Numbered from the stretch's first letter, positions 23,428 through 36,519 are shown. The stretch: DNA of 64,000 nucleotides from Thuidium tamariscinum (GCA_947034885.2 OX344751.2:40949082-41013081); one strand, 5' to 3'. The notes: a model not told the origin generated them from the letters alone. Made by a program: numbers and translations.

Positions 23428-24061
23428 CAAATAGTAATTCTATAATAGTGCGTGGAGTAGCGACGTCGGAGAACTAGGAAAGGGTCCTAGTTTGGGCCGT
23501 GATCATCCCTACTTTCTTCACTCCCTTGCTAATTTGCGGTCTGTGATCATAAATATGAATTCAAAATTTGCAAAAAGAAATTTGTGTGAAAAATAAAAGA
23601 TTACAACGTTTTATCCAAGTGGCCGAGCGAGGGGGTCAGTTCTCCCTGCCTCTGTAGGACGCGCATTAAATCCTATAATTAAACCTAAAGTGGTGCAGCT
23701 GAATTTACCCCAGGATAAACACTATATTTTTTATTTTTTTCAAAATTTATTTTTTTCAAATTCTGAATTCATATTTGGATTCGGAAACCCAAATTAGCTA
23801 GGAAGGACTCTGACACAACCAAAAAACCCAACAAAACATAAACCCCCAAACCCTTATCAACCCCTGGTAAAACAAGTTTTACCTAGGGGGGCCTCGATTT
23901 ACGTGCGCCACATCAGGTTCGTTTACAGGATTTTACATCTTGCCTACTGTAGCTATGCTGGAGTCACCCTTTGCATGCCGAGCTTCCTGACAGAGCCACC
24001 CGCTGAGCCGACGGACCCTTTCCTAGTTCTCCAACGTCGCTATTATAGAATTACTATTTGA
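23428..24061. repeat. insert bounded by inverted repeats, containing a partial MITE
   Basis: The left edge (CAAATAGTAATTCTATAATAG then a CGACGTCGGAGAACTAGGAAAGGGTCC-like stretch) is repeated inverted at 24,020-24,061 with small changes. The left copy has an extra TGCGTGGAGTAG. Inside, 23,488-23,658 is the distal part of the 235-bp MITE seen complete at 24,131. Confidence 0.5.
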
Positions 24062-24183
24062 TTGCACCTCTGGTAAAACATGGTAAGGCCGAGCGAGGGG
24101 GCCAATCCACCTAGATCCCCTACAGGATCGGGGTGGATTGGCCCCCTCGCTCGGCCTTACCATGTTTTACCAAAGGTGCAATC
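24059..24183. repeat. short palindrome built from two MITE ends
   Basis: Arms of about 52 bp (24,059-24,110 and 24,131-24,183) with one or two mismatches around a 20-bp spacer. Each arm is the same MITE terminus, containing CCCCCTCGCTCGGCC and CCATGTTTTACC, arranged head to head. Confidence 0.75.
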
Positions 24184-24366
24184 AAAACAAAAAGCCCCCT
24201 AATTTGGGCCGTGATCACCCCTACTTTCATCACCCCCTAGCTAATTTGCGGTCTCTGATCGCAAATATGAATTCAAAATTTGCAAAAATATTTGTGTGAA
24301 AAATAAAAAATTACAACGTTTTACCCAAGTGCCCGAGCGAGGGGGTCAGTTCTCCCTGCCCCCCTA
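24131..24366. mobile_element. 235-bp MITE with GGCCCCCTCGCTCGG termini
   Basis: Runs from GGTGGATTGGCCCCCTCGC to ...GCGAGGGGGTCAGTTCTCC. The ends are imperfect inverted repeats of about 30 bp. A second full copy lies at 28,547-28,775 and a partial one at 23,488-23,658. No coding capacity; target duplication unresolved because of flanking rearrangement. Confidence 0.65.
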
Positions 24367-24481
24367 CAGTAGGGCGTCCACAAAAAGTCTTCCCCCGTTC
24401 TCCCCAATTGACCAATTCACGTGGCCTTCTCAGTTTGGCAATTGCAAGCTGCCCTGCAGACAGCTGTACAGGACCTTACCC

Positions 24482-24980
24482 AGTTGGCACCCCGCTACCA
24501 GCTAGCCTCAGTTTACCGTCCGTTGTCTCTTTCCTCGTTCCAATCAACTGGTGGAAACCAAACCCTGTTGAACACGGTAAGTTCACTGTCCAGTGGAAGC
24601 ACCCAAAACCGTGCAAATAAGGAATTCAGCATAGTTGGAGGCAGTGTTTTCTAAAAATGGCATTTTTCTAGTATTAGCAAGTGAAAATCATGAATATTAA
24701 AAAATAAAAATAAATTGGATACAATATGTAATTTCTACAAATTTTCAAAGTGTTGGCTCCCTAGACCTGTGAAACCGTCTGGTAGGTGCCCCCAAAACTG
24801 AACCCTGTGAAAATCAGCACTTAACCAACCAGTTTCTCCTATGTATCCTTCAACTGTGTCAGCTAATTATAATTACATGTGTGGCAAATGCATTAAGGAA
24901 AGTCTACTGACACAATTGGGTGAATCTATGGTCCATTCTAAGGAACATGCACGGGAATGGGTGTTTTGCCCTTATAGGAG
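24482..24980 (+). repeat. duplicated module A, second copy
   Basis: Matches 21,618-22,172, again with AACACG|GTAAGT (exon end 24,576). Before the donor an open frame includes LQTAVQDLTQLAPRYQLAS, which may be leader or coding; the sister copy does not keep this frame, so coding is doubtful. Confidence 0.55.
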
Positions 24981-25779
24981 AGGGCTCTAAAACTAAGATT
25001 CAACCGTCCAGCAAGGGATATGAAATGGACACTTGAATTGTAGGAAAATGAACTATGGATTACAATGGACTTTGATAAGATTTGTTTTTACTTCTTTGCT
25101 GGATGGTTTAAGAGCCCCATTAGGTTCATTTCTAACTAAGTGGCTAGGTGTTTATTAATTTAATTCAAAATAAGAATTTGTTGTTCAACTACCTTCTTAC
25201 AAGTATTGAAAATTTTGAAATAATGATTAATTCAAGCATTCATTTTAGATTTAGAAAGGGATGCTTTTAGAAATCATTTCTATTGCTTTATACATGTTGC
25301 AATGCTAGTTTTTGAACAAGCCCTGGGATTTTTTCAAACTATGCATGGATGGGTTTCCAAGAGGCTATGATCACAAATAGGGACCTATACCAAATTGTGT
25401 TTGAAAATTCATAACTAATTCCATAATGCTTCAAAAAATATGAAACGACTTGTGTAAGATTTCTCATCTATTTCTCTTTGATTGAAAAATAAACTAAAAA
25501 TATTTACATCTCAGGAGATACATGAAAAAGGCACATCAGCGCTTAAATGATAGCTTTTTGAGCCTTTTACCTTAGCATCGCTTCACAGGTTCTTCACATC
25601 CGCAGAGACGTGTTACTAAGTTAATGCATGTTGTCCAGTCTACGTTGGATCCAGGAGAAGGAATTGAGTCTCTCATGACACTTGTATGTGTCGGGTTTTG
25701 AGGCTTATTATACTTTGATGAAGGAGTTCCAATTCATTGTTTGTTTGTTTTTTCATTAGTTTCAACACTTCGGGTTTCT

Positions 25780-27350
25780 CATATGTAAGCATTGTATTAT
25801 TGTTTGTAGATTGTGAAGCCGTTTCTAGATACGAGAACAGCTCGCAAAAACGAAATTCATGTACAGCAACGAAGTGACCTGCATGAAGCTGCTGAGCGAG
25901 CTCTTTGATTTGAGGCAGTTGAGGAGTTGCTGAGGGAGGACAACTTCAACCTGGAGGAGTACTCCAGACTGATGCATGCGGCAAGACGTTGCCAAGGTTG
26001 GGTTGGAGAGGTAGAGAGCCAATGTCTCGTCCACACGAAGAGCCGAGGAGAAATGCTGAAACTTAGGTCAGTCATGACTGGCTGACAAGCAACAGAATTG
26101 GAATCAGGTTGGAGTTAGGATATTTTGGAGAGTGTAAAAAATCTCAGGCATTGGTTATGTACATGGGAAAAGGATTATGGATTTGAATCGGAGAGTGCAT
26201 TTCAGTCTTGTCATTCCTTTCTGCGTTGTTTCCAGAGTCTGTTACAACATCACATTATTAACCCAGTAAAGAGGCAGAAGCCTAGAAGTTTTCGATGGAT
26301 AATTTTTCAAATTACCGAAGGAATGAAGAATGTATCTACTGCTCCAAAAATCAGACCATTTTTAGTGATTGCTCTTGATCCTTCTATGACCAAGAGCATC
26401 ATCAATGAGCCACATGAACCATTGAAATATTGCAAATATGTTGCGTGGAACCATGATTTGTCTCAAACTTTGATCCAAAGTAGGGGCAATATTTAGTTTT
26501 CAGATTTAGTGGCACATGAAACTCAACCTTCACCTTGTAATGCCACTATGTAGACCAAATGTATGGTGGATGACAAAGAATCATTCCATATAAGACAAAA
26601 GTGCAAATGTTCATCCTAGGAATTTTGTGCAAAAAGAAGAGGTCTTGTGTACTACTTCGCCCTCCAATGACTGTTTTTTTTTTGAAGACTCAGACACGCA
26701 ACTACTGTGTACTGTTTTCCGCCTATATGCTGCCCTCAAAGTTTGCACCTGCCCAAAACCAATTCTGGATGATTCAGTATACTTGAAGATGATACATACG
26801 GATTTTAAAACTGATCAAAACATCACGAGATCCAAAAGAGAAGAAGTTTCCAACTTAATGGATAGAAGCATGCAACACCAGCATCAAATGTTTGAACTAA
26901 ATCCTTTTGATTCTCACTGCGATTCCTTCAGTACTATAAGAATGTCAAACTTTCATAACAAGAAAGTTCTGAAGGTTGCACCACTCCACTATAACACAAT
27001 ACTGATGTTGATACCCTAGTTTTCAAGTAGTTTATTCGCTCGCCAGACATGCAATGAGCAATTTCTAAACATGCCGATGAATTGAAAAGAAATCATTCTA
27101 AATCTAAACCATGCCTGCCGTTGCAAAGGGAAGGAATTGAAACTCAGCATGATCTCACAATTGTGCACAAAATTAAAGAATCCAGGATTCCATCTCTTAG
27201 ATCTACGTTCAATTGTTCATGGACTCCAGGCAGCTCCTCAAGAATATTATGTTCTCTGGAAAAACAGATTTCGAGTTCAGGATGCGATACATCACCAAAT
27301 TCAAAATGATAATAATCAATTTGAAATCCAGGCAACAGAAACCAAAACAT
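25780..27350 (+). repeat. duplicated module C, first copy
   Basis: Direct match over about 1.3-1.5 kb to 34,975-36,330, starting with the SEC14-like exon and continuing through non-coding downstream DNA (shared TTTGTGCAAAAAGA, GAGATC.AAAGAGAAGAAGTT, AATCTAAACCATGC and CTCAAGAATATTATGT words). The two copies differ by many substitutions and by an internal gap of roughly 200 bp in the second. Confidence 0.65.
25810..26085 (+). pseudogene. SEC14/CRAL-TRIO domain exon, frameshifted, copy 2
   Basis: After the acceptor TTGTTTGTAG the frame reads IVKPFLDTRTARK. With frame changes it continues FMYSNEV..CMKLLSELFDL, then NFNLEEYSRLMHAARR and ends at a TGA at 26,083. This order (KPFLD, FVYS/FMYS, LLSELFD, NFNLEEY) fits the distal half of a plant CRAL-TRIO domain. 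At least two frame changes are needed: one after ACAGCTCGCAAA near 25,850 and one near 25,920. No proximal half of the domain was found nearby. Confidence 0.6.
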
Positions 27351-28546
27351 GAAAGTGCAGCAAGTACCCTAGCTTTTTTTCAAGAGGAAGACGGTTCTTC
27401 CTGCCCGCTCTTCCGCGCCATGAATCTCATCACAAAAACGACTCGTCAATGCCAATTCCGCCTTCTCCTCTACACACCAGAAAAGGAATCACACATCAAA
27501 TAGAAACTCTTTGGCGAAATTATCTCAAGAAATATAATGGTCAAGAAATCTCGAGAAAATTCTTCGGTGAAATTTCAGGACATCGTCACGTCCCCGTCTG
27601 GAACCCAAGATCACAAAGCTCCGAGCCAGCACTTGTACGTCCCAATTCCGCCATTCCGAATCACCCCCAACGAAACAAATCTCACCACAAATGCAACCAC
27701 CAAAATAATTCAACAAAGAAGGCAACTCACCAGTACATATGTTCCAAGACTCGTACGAGTCACAATCACCAACCTCTAAGAACCCAACTTCAACTTCAAA
27801 TCCGCATTCGAAGTACCCTCTACTCCAGTCAGTCCAGTGAGTGAGAAATGAAGCAAGGTCCGTGCGCGAGAGATGAGTGTAATATAAGAATCCTATGAGT
27901 GCGAGTTGAGTGTCAGAATTGAGCAAACAGGCAACAGTTGGTAAGCCTTTAGTCCAGGCAGCGACGAAGCGCGGATGAGGGGATTCATAACGTCTCGTGT
28001 ACAGTACAAGTGGTCTGGATTGGCAGGGGAAGTTGTTGTTTCTATGGAAGGAGTATCTTAGATTGCATTCTGCATTCGAGCATGTTTGTGTTTCCAGTCA
28101 AGCAATCCAGGCTTGGTCCAAATTCCGCCAAAAGTTGAGTTCTGCTGACTCCGATGCTCATCATCTCCTGGTGACATTCTCAGTGCCCATCAGCCCTTTT
28201 TTTCTTACTTTTTGAGAAAGTGCCAAGATGGCGATCACTTCAAATTTGGTGAAGCATTGTATTTTTACATTCATCCATTTTTTGGACTTAAAAACACTTC
28301 TTCGTCATATTCATACACTTTTTCATCCAAATTTGGCAACTTCATCCATATTTTAAAGAAAACTAGAAAAATTTTGGCGAAAAAAGATTACTTTTGTCTG
28401 GCAAAAAAAAGATATTTATTTTGAAATGGTGCAATCTAGCCACACGCTGTCAGAAAAAAAAAGGCTGGTGCCCATCCTGCTAAAGCTGTTCTGCACAAGC
28501 GAAGTATTTATGAGGCACCAACTTATTACTCCATATTAGCAATTCG
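27351..28546. other. unassigned DNA with moderate GC
   Basis: Not part of the duplicated modules. Overlapping open frames occur on both strands around 27,450-27,930 (largest minus, 133 codons), without a recognisable domain, start context or splice pattern. I see no supported gene. Confidence 0.3.
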
Positions 28547-28775
28547 GGTGGATTGACTCCCTTGCTCGGCCTTACCATGTTTTACTAGAGGTGCAATCAA
28601 AACAAAAAGCCCCCTAGTTTGGGCCGTGATCACCCCTCCTTTTTTCACACTCTAGCTAATTTGGGGTCTATGATCGTAAATATGAATTCAAAATTTGCAA
28701 AAAAAATTAGTGTGAAAAAAAAAATTACAGCATTTTATCCAAGTAGTCGAGCGAGGGGGTCAATTCTCCCTACCC
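28547..28775. mobile_element. second full copy of the 235-bp MITE
   Basis: From GGTGGATTGACTCCCTTGCTCGG to ...GCGAGGGGGTCAATTCTCCC. The interior is shared with 24,131-24,366 (TTTGGGCCGTGATCACCCCT, TATGAATTCAAAATTTGC). Confidence 0.65.
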
Positions 28776-29009
28776 CATATTAACCCTGTAAGAACAAGTT
28801 GGTCTCTATGGAAATCATAACAATGTGAATCATCTACTTCTAAAAACTCAGGGATATTCATTGGACACCAAACTACTATTGGTGACCTTCTTTTTGAATA
28901 AAATTCCAAGGACAAAAAATTGCATTGTTGTCTTACATGCAAGAATTCTTTGTCATCCATTGAACCATTCTAGGTTGCAACATCCTTAGAAGGTTAAAAT
29001 CAAACATTT

Positions 29010-29800
29010 TTATTTTGCGTACAATAAAAATGAACCAAGGCTTATAGGCTTGCACTTGATAAATCAACAAGAAATATTAATAAGGTATGTGTATCTTTGA
29101 TCATCTCTACTCAAAATGGGGCATTGCCGATATTTGGATCAAAAACTGATTCTCAAGTCAAAATATTAGAGTTAGTTGTAAAGGCTGTCTCCAATTGTAA
29201 CATGGTGTGAAAGTAAGGTATTACTAAAAATAGTAAAAATTAAATTAAACACAACACTAAACTCCATTTGCCCGTAGTTTTGGCGCTCCAAAGTTTTATC
29301 TTATATTTTGCTCAAACTTTGGCTTATGCCTTATATTGAGCATACTTCATAATTAAGTCTATTGATGACATAAGATGTATACAATTCAAATATGGTATAA
29401 GGGCCTAGAAGATCTTAGCATTAGGAGGAGCTAGAGTATAACATTTGTTCTTTGTAAACAAAGTAGGGGACTTCAACAGCTTTGTCATTTCCAATGAATA
29501 TGTGACATGTACGCTTCTTGCATCATTCACTTGTGACTACTAGCGAGGGATTTTAGGAAACTATACCTATGACAAGCCTTCACAACACTTGTACAATTCT
29601 TAAAGGACAAAATTTGACAAGGTCAAACTTGGCTCAAATCTATTTACGAGTAGAATGTTTTTTGTAACTACCTTGCTAGTAACCACCTCAAAGTCACCAA
29701 GTTCATAAAATATGATACAATTTCCAATATTACCAGTTGGCATCCATGGTGAGAAGTCACAATATACTTTTGAGTAATTTAAGGAACTTCAATGAGTTCA
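29010..29800. repeat. duplicated module B, second copy
   Basis: Direct partner of 22,590-23,335. Together with modules A and C it shows that 21.6-29.8 kb arose by duplication of larger blocks, later broken up by MITEs. Confidence 0.55.
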
Positions 29801-31970
29801 ATGAGGCTCTACTTGTCTCAAAGGCCTGTGAAAGAAAAATCAAGAAAAATCACTGAAACCATTGACATGCTTGTTTATAAGCCTACCATGTTCAAATCTT
29901 CAACAAAGGAGTTTGAGGGGAAAAACAAATTGCAACTTTCTTTATTGATTGTTGGTATACCTACAAGCAATATTTTGAAATTTTATATTTATTCACATGG
30001 GGTCCAAATAATAGATGTTGAAATGCATTGAAATCTTTTTATCACTTTTCAATTAATGTTTAATCGCAATAAGCTTCTCTAATTAATATTAGTGTCAATT
30101 ATAGGCGCACTTACTTTTCATTAAATCCTAAAGGATCTAATCTTACTATTGTGAAATGATCAAACGTGATATTTGAGCTAAATCTAGCGTTTTAGATTGT
30201 ATTCAATTATCAAATATATATTTTTAATAGATCATATTATAAACTATCTCTGATAACCTAGTAAACACAACAAACAATCTAATTAATTTGAATTTTTTTT
30301 CAACATGTATAAATAGCTATTGACATTGGTGTGAAGATTAATTAATTAATTATTTTATATTCAACATCCCATACCCGCTTTCCAATGAGTTCTAAGTCAA
30401 ATGCTACTATGAAGCTAAAATCATCCCTTCATATAATTCATACATAAAATTTTTGTAATTCTTTCTTGTCAACTTGAATGTTTTTCTATTGATGTTTCTT
30501 TTTTCAAAAAAATTGATGAGATAATTAATAAATTATGATTTTTTAAAGCATAAAGTGGCATTAAATTAATATATCAATTATTTATTGGAATGATAAGGTA
30601 GTTTTACTATAAATTGAAGTTAAAATTTGAAAATAGAATGAAAAATATGCAATATAATTTTGTAACTTAGACTTTGATTCTTAAATCTTGCAATTGCAAT
30701 AAATTTATATTTTTTTAATTATGAAACTAGTCAAGATTCATTTTATGAAATTTATCTTTACATGTTGGGAAGGATATTTTGTACCCGATAAATGACAAAG
30801 AATATTTCCTTGTGGGATAGAATTGCAATTATTCATTTTTGGTATTAGGGGTGGAAAGGAAAGATTTTCTATAGTACTTTAATTTCAAATGAGTATATTT
30901 GGCTTATTCAAAGTAGATGATGTTATACAATATCAAAATGCATGATTTTCAAAGCCACAAGTCCATTTTTCAAGAATTTAATTGAATATTCAAAGCAATT
31001 ACTTTGAAAGTTACAATTATAGTTGAGCTAGACTTAGACCTAGAAGCAATTATATTTAGGATATGTGGACCTTCAGATGTTAACCCAAAAATGTCTTTGG
31101 TACCATTCAACAAATTTTCTTGTTCAATTGAGAATGAATTTTGATTGGATAATTTTCATCTATTTTTTTGGTACTAGAGAATTTTGGTATTCTTGATATC
31201 TCTTTTGTTGTATTGTTTTTGGATTTTATGAAGGATTTAATTGCCAAAAAATGAAATAGAGATGGATTACTTTTAGTGTGTTTTGATTTTTTGGACTTCT
31301 ATTATCAAAATTTAAATTAGCCTAACAAAATCATCTTTGTTGCATTTGTTTCTGCCTAATGAAGTAAAGCTCACAAAGTCTAGTTTGCATTCCATTTAGA
31401 AGTTTGGGAAGAATTTGAAAATTGAGGGATAAATAATCATTATAAATTATATAATTTATATTTTGATCATTTATGATAATTTTCATATTTCAATTATAGT
31501 GTCATTAATAATATTGAAAATTAAATTATAAATAAAAAATTCTAGATTTTTGTATACATTACCAAAAGATCTAGTTCAAAAGTAGCCATTAGCAGGGATT
31601 TGAAGGCTTCCAAGGGCCATTTCAAGGGCTGTTCCTAAAATTGGTCGGGAAATTGCTAGCCGTTGTCAGCTAGCAATTGTCAAAAATAAAACAAAACAAT
31701 TTTTTTTTGTTCTTGAAATGGGAATTTTTTTTAATGAAATGGCATGGTCTTGACCATGCTGGAATCTTGCATTTCTAGGTTCCTGTAGCAGTTTTTGTAT
31801 TCCTAGACTGTGCAAACTCATAGTCTTCCGGAGCCCTCAAAATATTTATCATAGTCAATCTTTTCTCTTGCATTGTCCTTCAAAGAGACAATTTGATTCT
31901 TTTCAAATATATAGAAGTCATCTTGGAAGTCATTTTGTTTCAAAGATTGTAATTAGAGAGCAATAAGCTA
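29801..31970. other. AT-rich intergenic DNA
   Basis: No supported gene. A perfect 10-bp hairpin (AATTGCTAGC, loop CGTTGTCA, GCTAGCAATT) lies at 31,651-31,678. The 79-codon open frame at 29,792-30,031 has no family resemblance. Confidence 0.3.
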
Positions 31971-33272
31971 TACTACAAGAAATTAGGGGGGGGGAATGAT
32001 TACAAAAAATGATTGTTTTATGATTGCTATAAGTCATTTCTCAAAAATTTGATTGCCTAGTAACTATGACCTTTGCAGTTGTATAGTTGTCATCTCCATT
32101 GAGCTAAAATTTACATTTTTATGAAATCTAGGAATGAGTACTATCACCATCTTTTCCTTTCTAGTTGGGCAATGGATGAGAAAGTATGATGTGGAAAGTG
32201 TTTGAAATCACAAAGCCTATCAAGTAGACATCCACGCCAGCAATCATTTGCTTTTCATTTAATTTGGAAATGACAAAAAACCTTAAGTAATACATGTGAT
32301 GTAGATGTCCACATGTCTAATCATTTGCCAATTGCAGCCTCGTTGAACTAGATTTTTACTACATCAAATGTAAACAATCATATACGATGTCATTTTGTAG
32401 TCATTTGTAAGTTGTGGTTGAGTCACATCATAGCAATAGTGTGACTCATAGCAAGTTGTTCTGAAATTATTCTATGGTCACATAGATTTAAGATTTAGGC
32501 AATTTTTCTAAAATGTAGGAAGTGATTTTCCTATCATTTTTAAGCTTGCAATAATGTCTATATAAAAGAGTGTAATGAGAATTTCATTGAGAGTAGTGAT
32601 TATGCAGTTGCATATTAATACATTTTGATACAATATACACCAAATGCAATACACAATATGCCATATACATTGTTTATTATACGCCATATTTGACAAATGC
32701 AACTTTTTCAACAATTTTCAATGAAAATAGACATTATATGAAGGAAAAATATGTTGGCAAAGTCTATTGTGGTTTAAAAAGTATAATTTAAGTAAAAAAG
32801 TAACAATTCATACATAGAGTGTATACATGTGAATTTACTTACAGTGTGTAAGATGAAGAAAGTGATTAGAAAGATCAAAGTCTTGGAATCAAACCTTAGT
32901 GGCAAAAAAAGTCAATGGGCTATAGCTAGGTAGGCTTGAAGATTTTTAGGCAATCCAAAAATTCTAGGTAGGTTAGATAATTCTTTGGAAACTTGATTTT
33001 TAGAATGTTTGTATTAATAGATCTTTGTTGGTTAATGACAAAGATAACACATCCAAAACAACATCTATGATCAATATTTGTTTGTTTGGTTCTCTTGTTT
33101 TGGTTAAAAAAATTTTAGTGGCCAAAGGTATGCTATGGTGTTTAAGATTATGGAAATAATTGTGTCTATCTTAATTTATTCCAATTCATAAGAATTTTGA
33201 ATAGAAAAAAAAATCTCCATTCTTGAATGCAATTTGGAAAAAACATATTCATGATATAGAGGTGAGCAACAA
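31971..33272 (+). mobile_element. CACTA-like terminus and subterminal DNA, degraded
   Basis: Begins TACTACAAGAAATTAGG (the first base is changed from the expected C) followed by repeated GATTG, AGTCATTT and GTCATTTG words up to about 32,420, the look of CACTA subterminal repeats. No right terminus or gene is visible; the end coordinate is only the next recognisable element. Confidence 0.4.
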
Positions 33273-33500
33273 TGCTAGTATGTGAGCATAGAAATGTGAG
33301 CCTACGAACCTTGAGCCTAAGTGTAAATAAGTATCTTACACTCATTGAAGGTGTTTGTAATATAAACACCTATAATATAGGTGTTTTGAACATAGATACA
33401 CTATAACAATTGAGGTGTCTATAATGTAAACACTTATACTATAGGCGCGTATAAAATTCTAAGCTCATAGGCTCACACTTTGTATGCTCACATACTAGCA
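33273..33500. mobile_element. 228-bp foldback MITE, TGCTAGTATGTGAGCATA ends
   Basis: Left end TGCTAGTATGTGAGCATAG, right end the inverse (ATGCTCACATACTAGCA), with internal GTGTTT/TATAATATAGGTG inverted words. A second, more degraded copy is at 38,639-38,893. Confidence 0.6.
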
Positions 33501-33644
33501 ACCGCGCACATGAAGTATAGAATGATCCTCATACTTGACTTTTTAGGAATGTTATGCCATCATTCTTTATTATATTTTATTTTTAGAAAATTTAAACTTT
33601 ATCTGACGGAGTAGATTGCTTTATGATAAGTACTCCAAATTGAC

Positions 33645-34575
33645 TTAACCCCTAAAGGACCAAAATGAATTTTTTAGCAACATAGCAATTTTGGATAGGT
33701 TCCCATGAGTGGAATTTTTTTTTCTTTGAAATTTTCACACAATTTTTTTCCGGGGAGTAGCTTTAAGGCCCAATAATTTTCATAACTTTTCACTACATGG
33801 TTCAAAAGTTATTGTATGATATGTAGTTTTATTGTTCAACGAGCAGCTTAGGTAGCTCAAAAATTTCTTCAAAAATTTCTTTTTTTTAAAAATAAAAATT
33901 TGAAGTTATTTTTTTCAATTTATATATACATGGAAAGATTCGGATCATTTCATTTTGATTAATGAGATGAAAGTTGTGGGTAGTTTGTGGGAAATTAGGG
34001 AATGTCTATTCTAAAATAAACTTTAAAGTCCTTCATTTAATTCTATTTTTAATATTTTTGAAAAAAAATAAAAACATTAGATTTTTTAATAGAACATTAC
34101 AACCATGATATAGTCTTTTTTAAAATTCATAAATAAATTGTTAACAATTTAGTATTTTGAATCATTTTTCACTTCTTTCTACTTACTATTTTTTTCCTAC
34201 ATATTGTACAATTCCAAATGATTTGAAAATTTTCAAGCATGTAGCCATATTGACTTGAAGAATGAATGAAAAGAATTGAAACCATTTTGGACATTTTTTC
34301 ATACAAATGTGGTTTTCTAAAGTCCACTAGTACAGCTACCCGGATTTTTGCAGTGGTAAAAAAATGATTTTTGTCACTTCAAACACTAATATCTTGCAAT
34401 GTACACAACAAAAATTTCTAAAAAAATTTCCACATATTTTCAAACTAGTGTACTAAAAGATCCTATGGTTACATTTTTCCAAAAATGTTTTTTCTTAAAA
34501 TTTGATAGTTGTCCTAGAAATGACTCTTTTAGAGCAATTTTGATGAAAACATAATCAAAAGCCTTGAGGGGTTAA
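33645..34575. mobile_element. TTAA-flanked non-autonomous element, copy 2
   Basis: 931 bp from TTAA-CCCCTAAAGGACC to ...CCTTGAGGGGTTAA. Both ends are bordered by TTAA, and the termini are imperfect inverted repeats. The interior matches copy 1 in inverse orientation and a fragment at 10,540-10,760. Confidence 0.5.
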
Positions 34576-34974
34576 AATGGTAGACATGTGATTGATATCC
34601 AAACAAGGATTTGTCATTTTTTATTTGATTTTCTTGTATAAAATACTATTTACTTTACATTCTTCCATAATATAAGGTTGAATAATTCTTTGAGATTCTG
34701 TGACTATCTAATTGTGGAATTGGATTAATTTTTATTTGTGTATGCGTGCCATATAGTTCAAATTGTAAAAATTTGTAGTAAATAGTGTATGTACATCCAC
34801 ATGAATGAACTGTCTTGATCTTGAGTGTACCCATATGCTTGCTGTCTTTGCACATTGAAGCACAAATATTTCAAGGAGTTGTATATTATTGCTCAGCAGA
34901 TGTAATGTATGTATGTCCCAAAACAGCACCAAAATTACAACCAACACCATGTACAATACATTTGAGGTTTCTAA
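34576..34974. other. AT-rich spacer
   Basis: About 400 bp between the TTAA-flanked element and duplicated module C. I see nothing supported in it. Confidence 0.3.
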
Positions 34975-36330
34975 AGCATTGTATTACTGTTTGCAGATTG
35001 TGAAGCCGTTTCTAGATACCAGAACAACTCACAAAGTGAAGTTCGTGTACAGCAACAACGCGGCCTCCACGAAGCTATTGGAGTGGGATATTGGATCAAG
35101 TGAGAAAATCTTCAGGCATTGGTATGGACTTGGGAAAAGGATTATGGATTTAAATCGGAGAGTATTTTTTAGTTTTGCCATTCCTTCTTGTGCTGTTTTA
35201 ACGGGTATCCATACCAACATCACGTTCTTAACCCAGTAAAGAGGCAGTGGCCTAGAAGTGTCTGATATGATTTATGATTTTTCAAATCACTAAAGGAATG
35301 AAGAATGTATCTATTGGTCCAAGTATCAGACCATTTTTAGAGATTGTCTTAATCATAGGTGGACATCCCTTCATGGCGGAGAGCATCATTATTGAACTTC
35401 ACAAACTACTGAAGTATTGCAAATATGTTGTGCATGTAGACCATGATTTGTCTGCAACTCTGATCCAATGTAGGGGCAGTGTTTGGTTTTCAGGTTCAAC
35501 AGCACATCGAATCCAACCTTAACCTTGTAACAGCATTGCAAACACTGTCATGTTGGTGACAGAGAATCATTCCATATAAGACAGACGAGCAGATGTTCAT
35601 CCTTGGAATTTTGTGCAAAAAAAGAGGTCTTGCGTACTATTTTGCCCTCCGATGACTTCTTTTTTTCCAGCCTCACACATTTGTTGTGTATTGCTTTCCT
35701 TCTTTGTTCAACTCCTCTACTGCTACCCTCAAAGTTTGCACTTGCCCCAAACCAATCCTGGGTGATTCAGTACACTTGAAGATGATACATACGGCTTTCA
35801 GAACTGATAAAAAACATCACGAGATCTGAAAGAGAAGAAGTTCCTGCTTAATGGACAGCAGCATGCAACACCAGCATCCAATGTTTGAACCAAGTCCTTT
35901 TGATTCTCACTGTGATTCCTTCAATACTATATGAATGAATGAGAATCTCCAAACTTGCATAGCAAGAAAGTTATGAAAGTTGCACCTCTCCACTGCAACA
36001 CAAAACTGATGTTGCTACCCCAGTTTCAAAACAGTTTATTCAATTTCCAGATATGCAATGAGCGATTTCTAAACATGTTGATTGAAAAGAAATAACTCTA
36101 AATCTAAACCATGCGTGCTTGCAAACACAACATGATCTCATAATTGTGCACAAAATTAAAGAATCCAAGATTCCATCTCTTGGATCTATGTTCAATTACT
36201 CAAGAATTCCAGGTCGCTCCTCAAGAATATTATGTGCTCCAGAAAGGCAGATTTCGAGTTCGGGATGTGATATATCATCTAATTCAAAATGATACATCAT
36301 CTAATTCCAAAAATAAATAAACCAACATTG
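34975..36330 (+). repeat. duplicated module C, second copy
   Basis: Partner of 25,780-27,350 in the same orientation, about 9.2 kb away. It lacks roughly 200 bp directly after the SEC14-like exon start. Confidence 0.65.
34997..35090 (+). pseudogene. SEC14/CRAL-TRIO exon fragment, copy 3
   Basis: After the acceptor CTGTTTGCAG the frame reads IVKPFLDTRTTHKVKFVYSN and then ..ASTKLLEWD before homology to the domain is lost through a deletion. Within its short length it is the least frameshifted of the three copies: the KVKFVYSN segment is in frame here but shifted in copy 2. Confidence 0.6.
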
Positions 36331-36519
36331 AAGGGCTCTCCATTTTTCTTCCAACCAATAAAAAAGAAAAAAAAAGACATATGAATTTGTCCACAGAAGC
36401 CTGCTTTTCCTTAAATGAACGCTTTTTTTTTAGCCTTCTACCTTATTTGCACGTTTGGCCTTCAATAATTCAAGGTGTTAGTAAACTCAATTCAGAGACG
36501 ACTCTGTGGGCCGGACACA

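Noticed and set aside
23620-23660. GTGGCCGAGCGAGG resembling a tRNA-Leu/Ser D-arm
   Set aside because: No anticodon arm, T arm or cloverleaf follows; the word belongs to a MITE terminus found in both orientations.
27525-27926. Minus-strand open frame of 133 codons
   Set aside because: Overlaps plus-strand frames of similar length, shows no domain and has no recognisable promoter or splice context.
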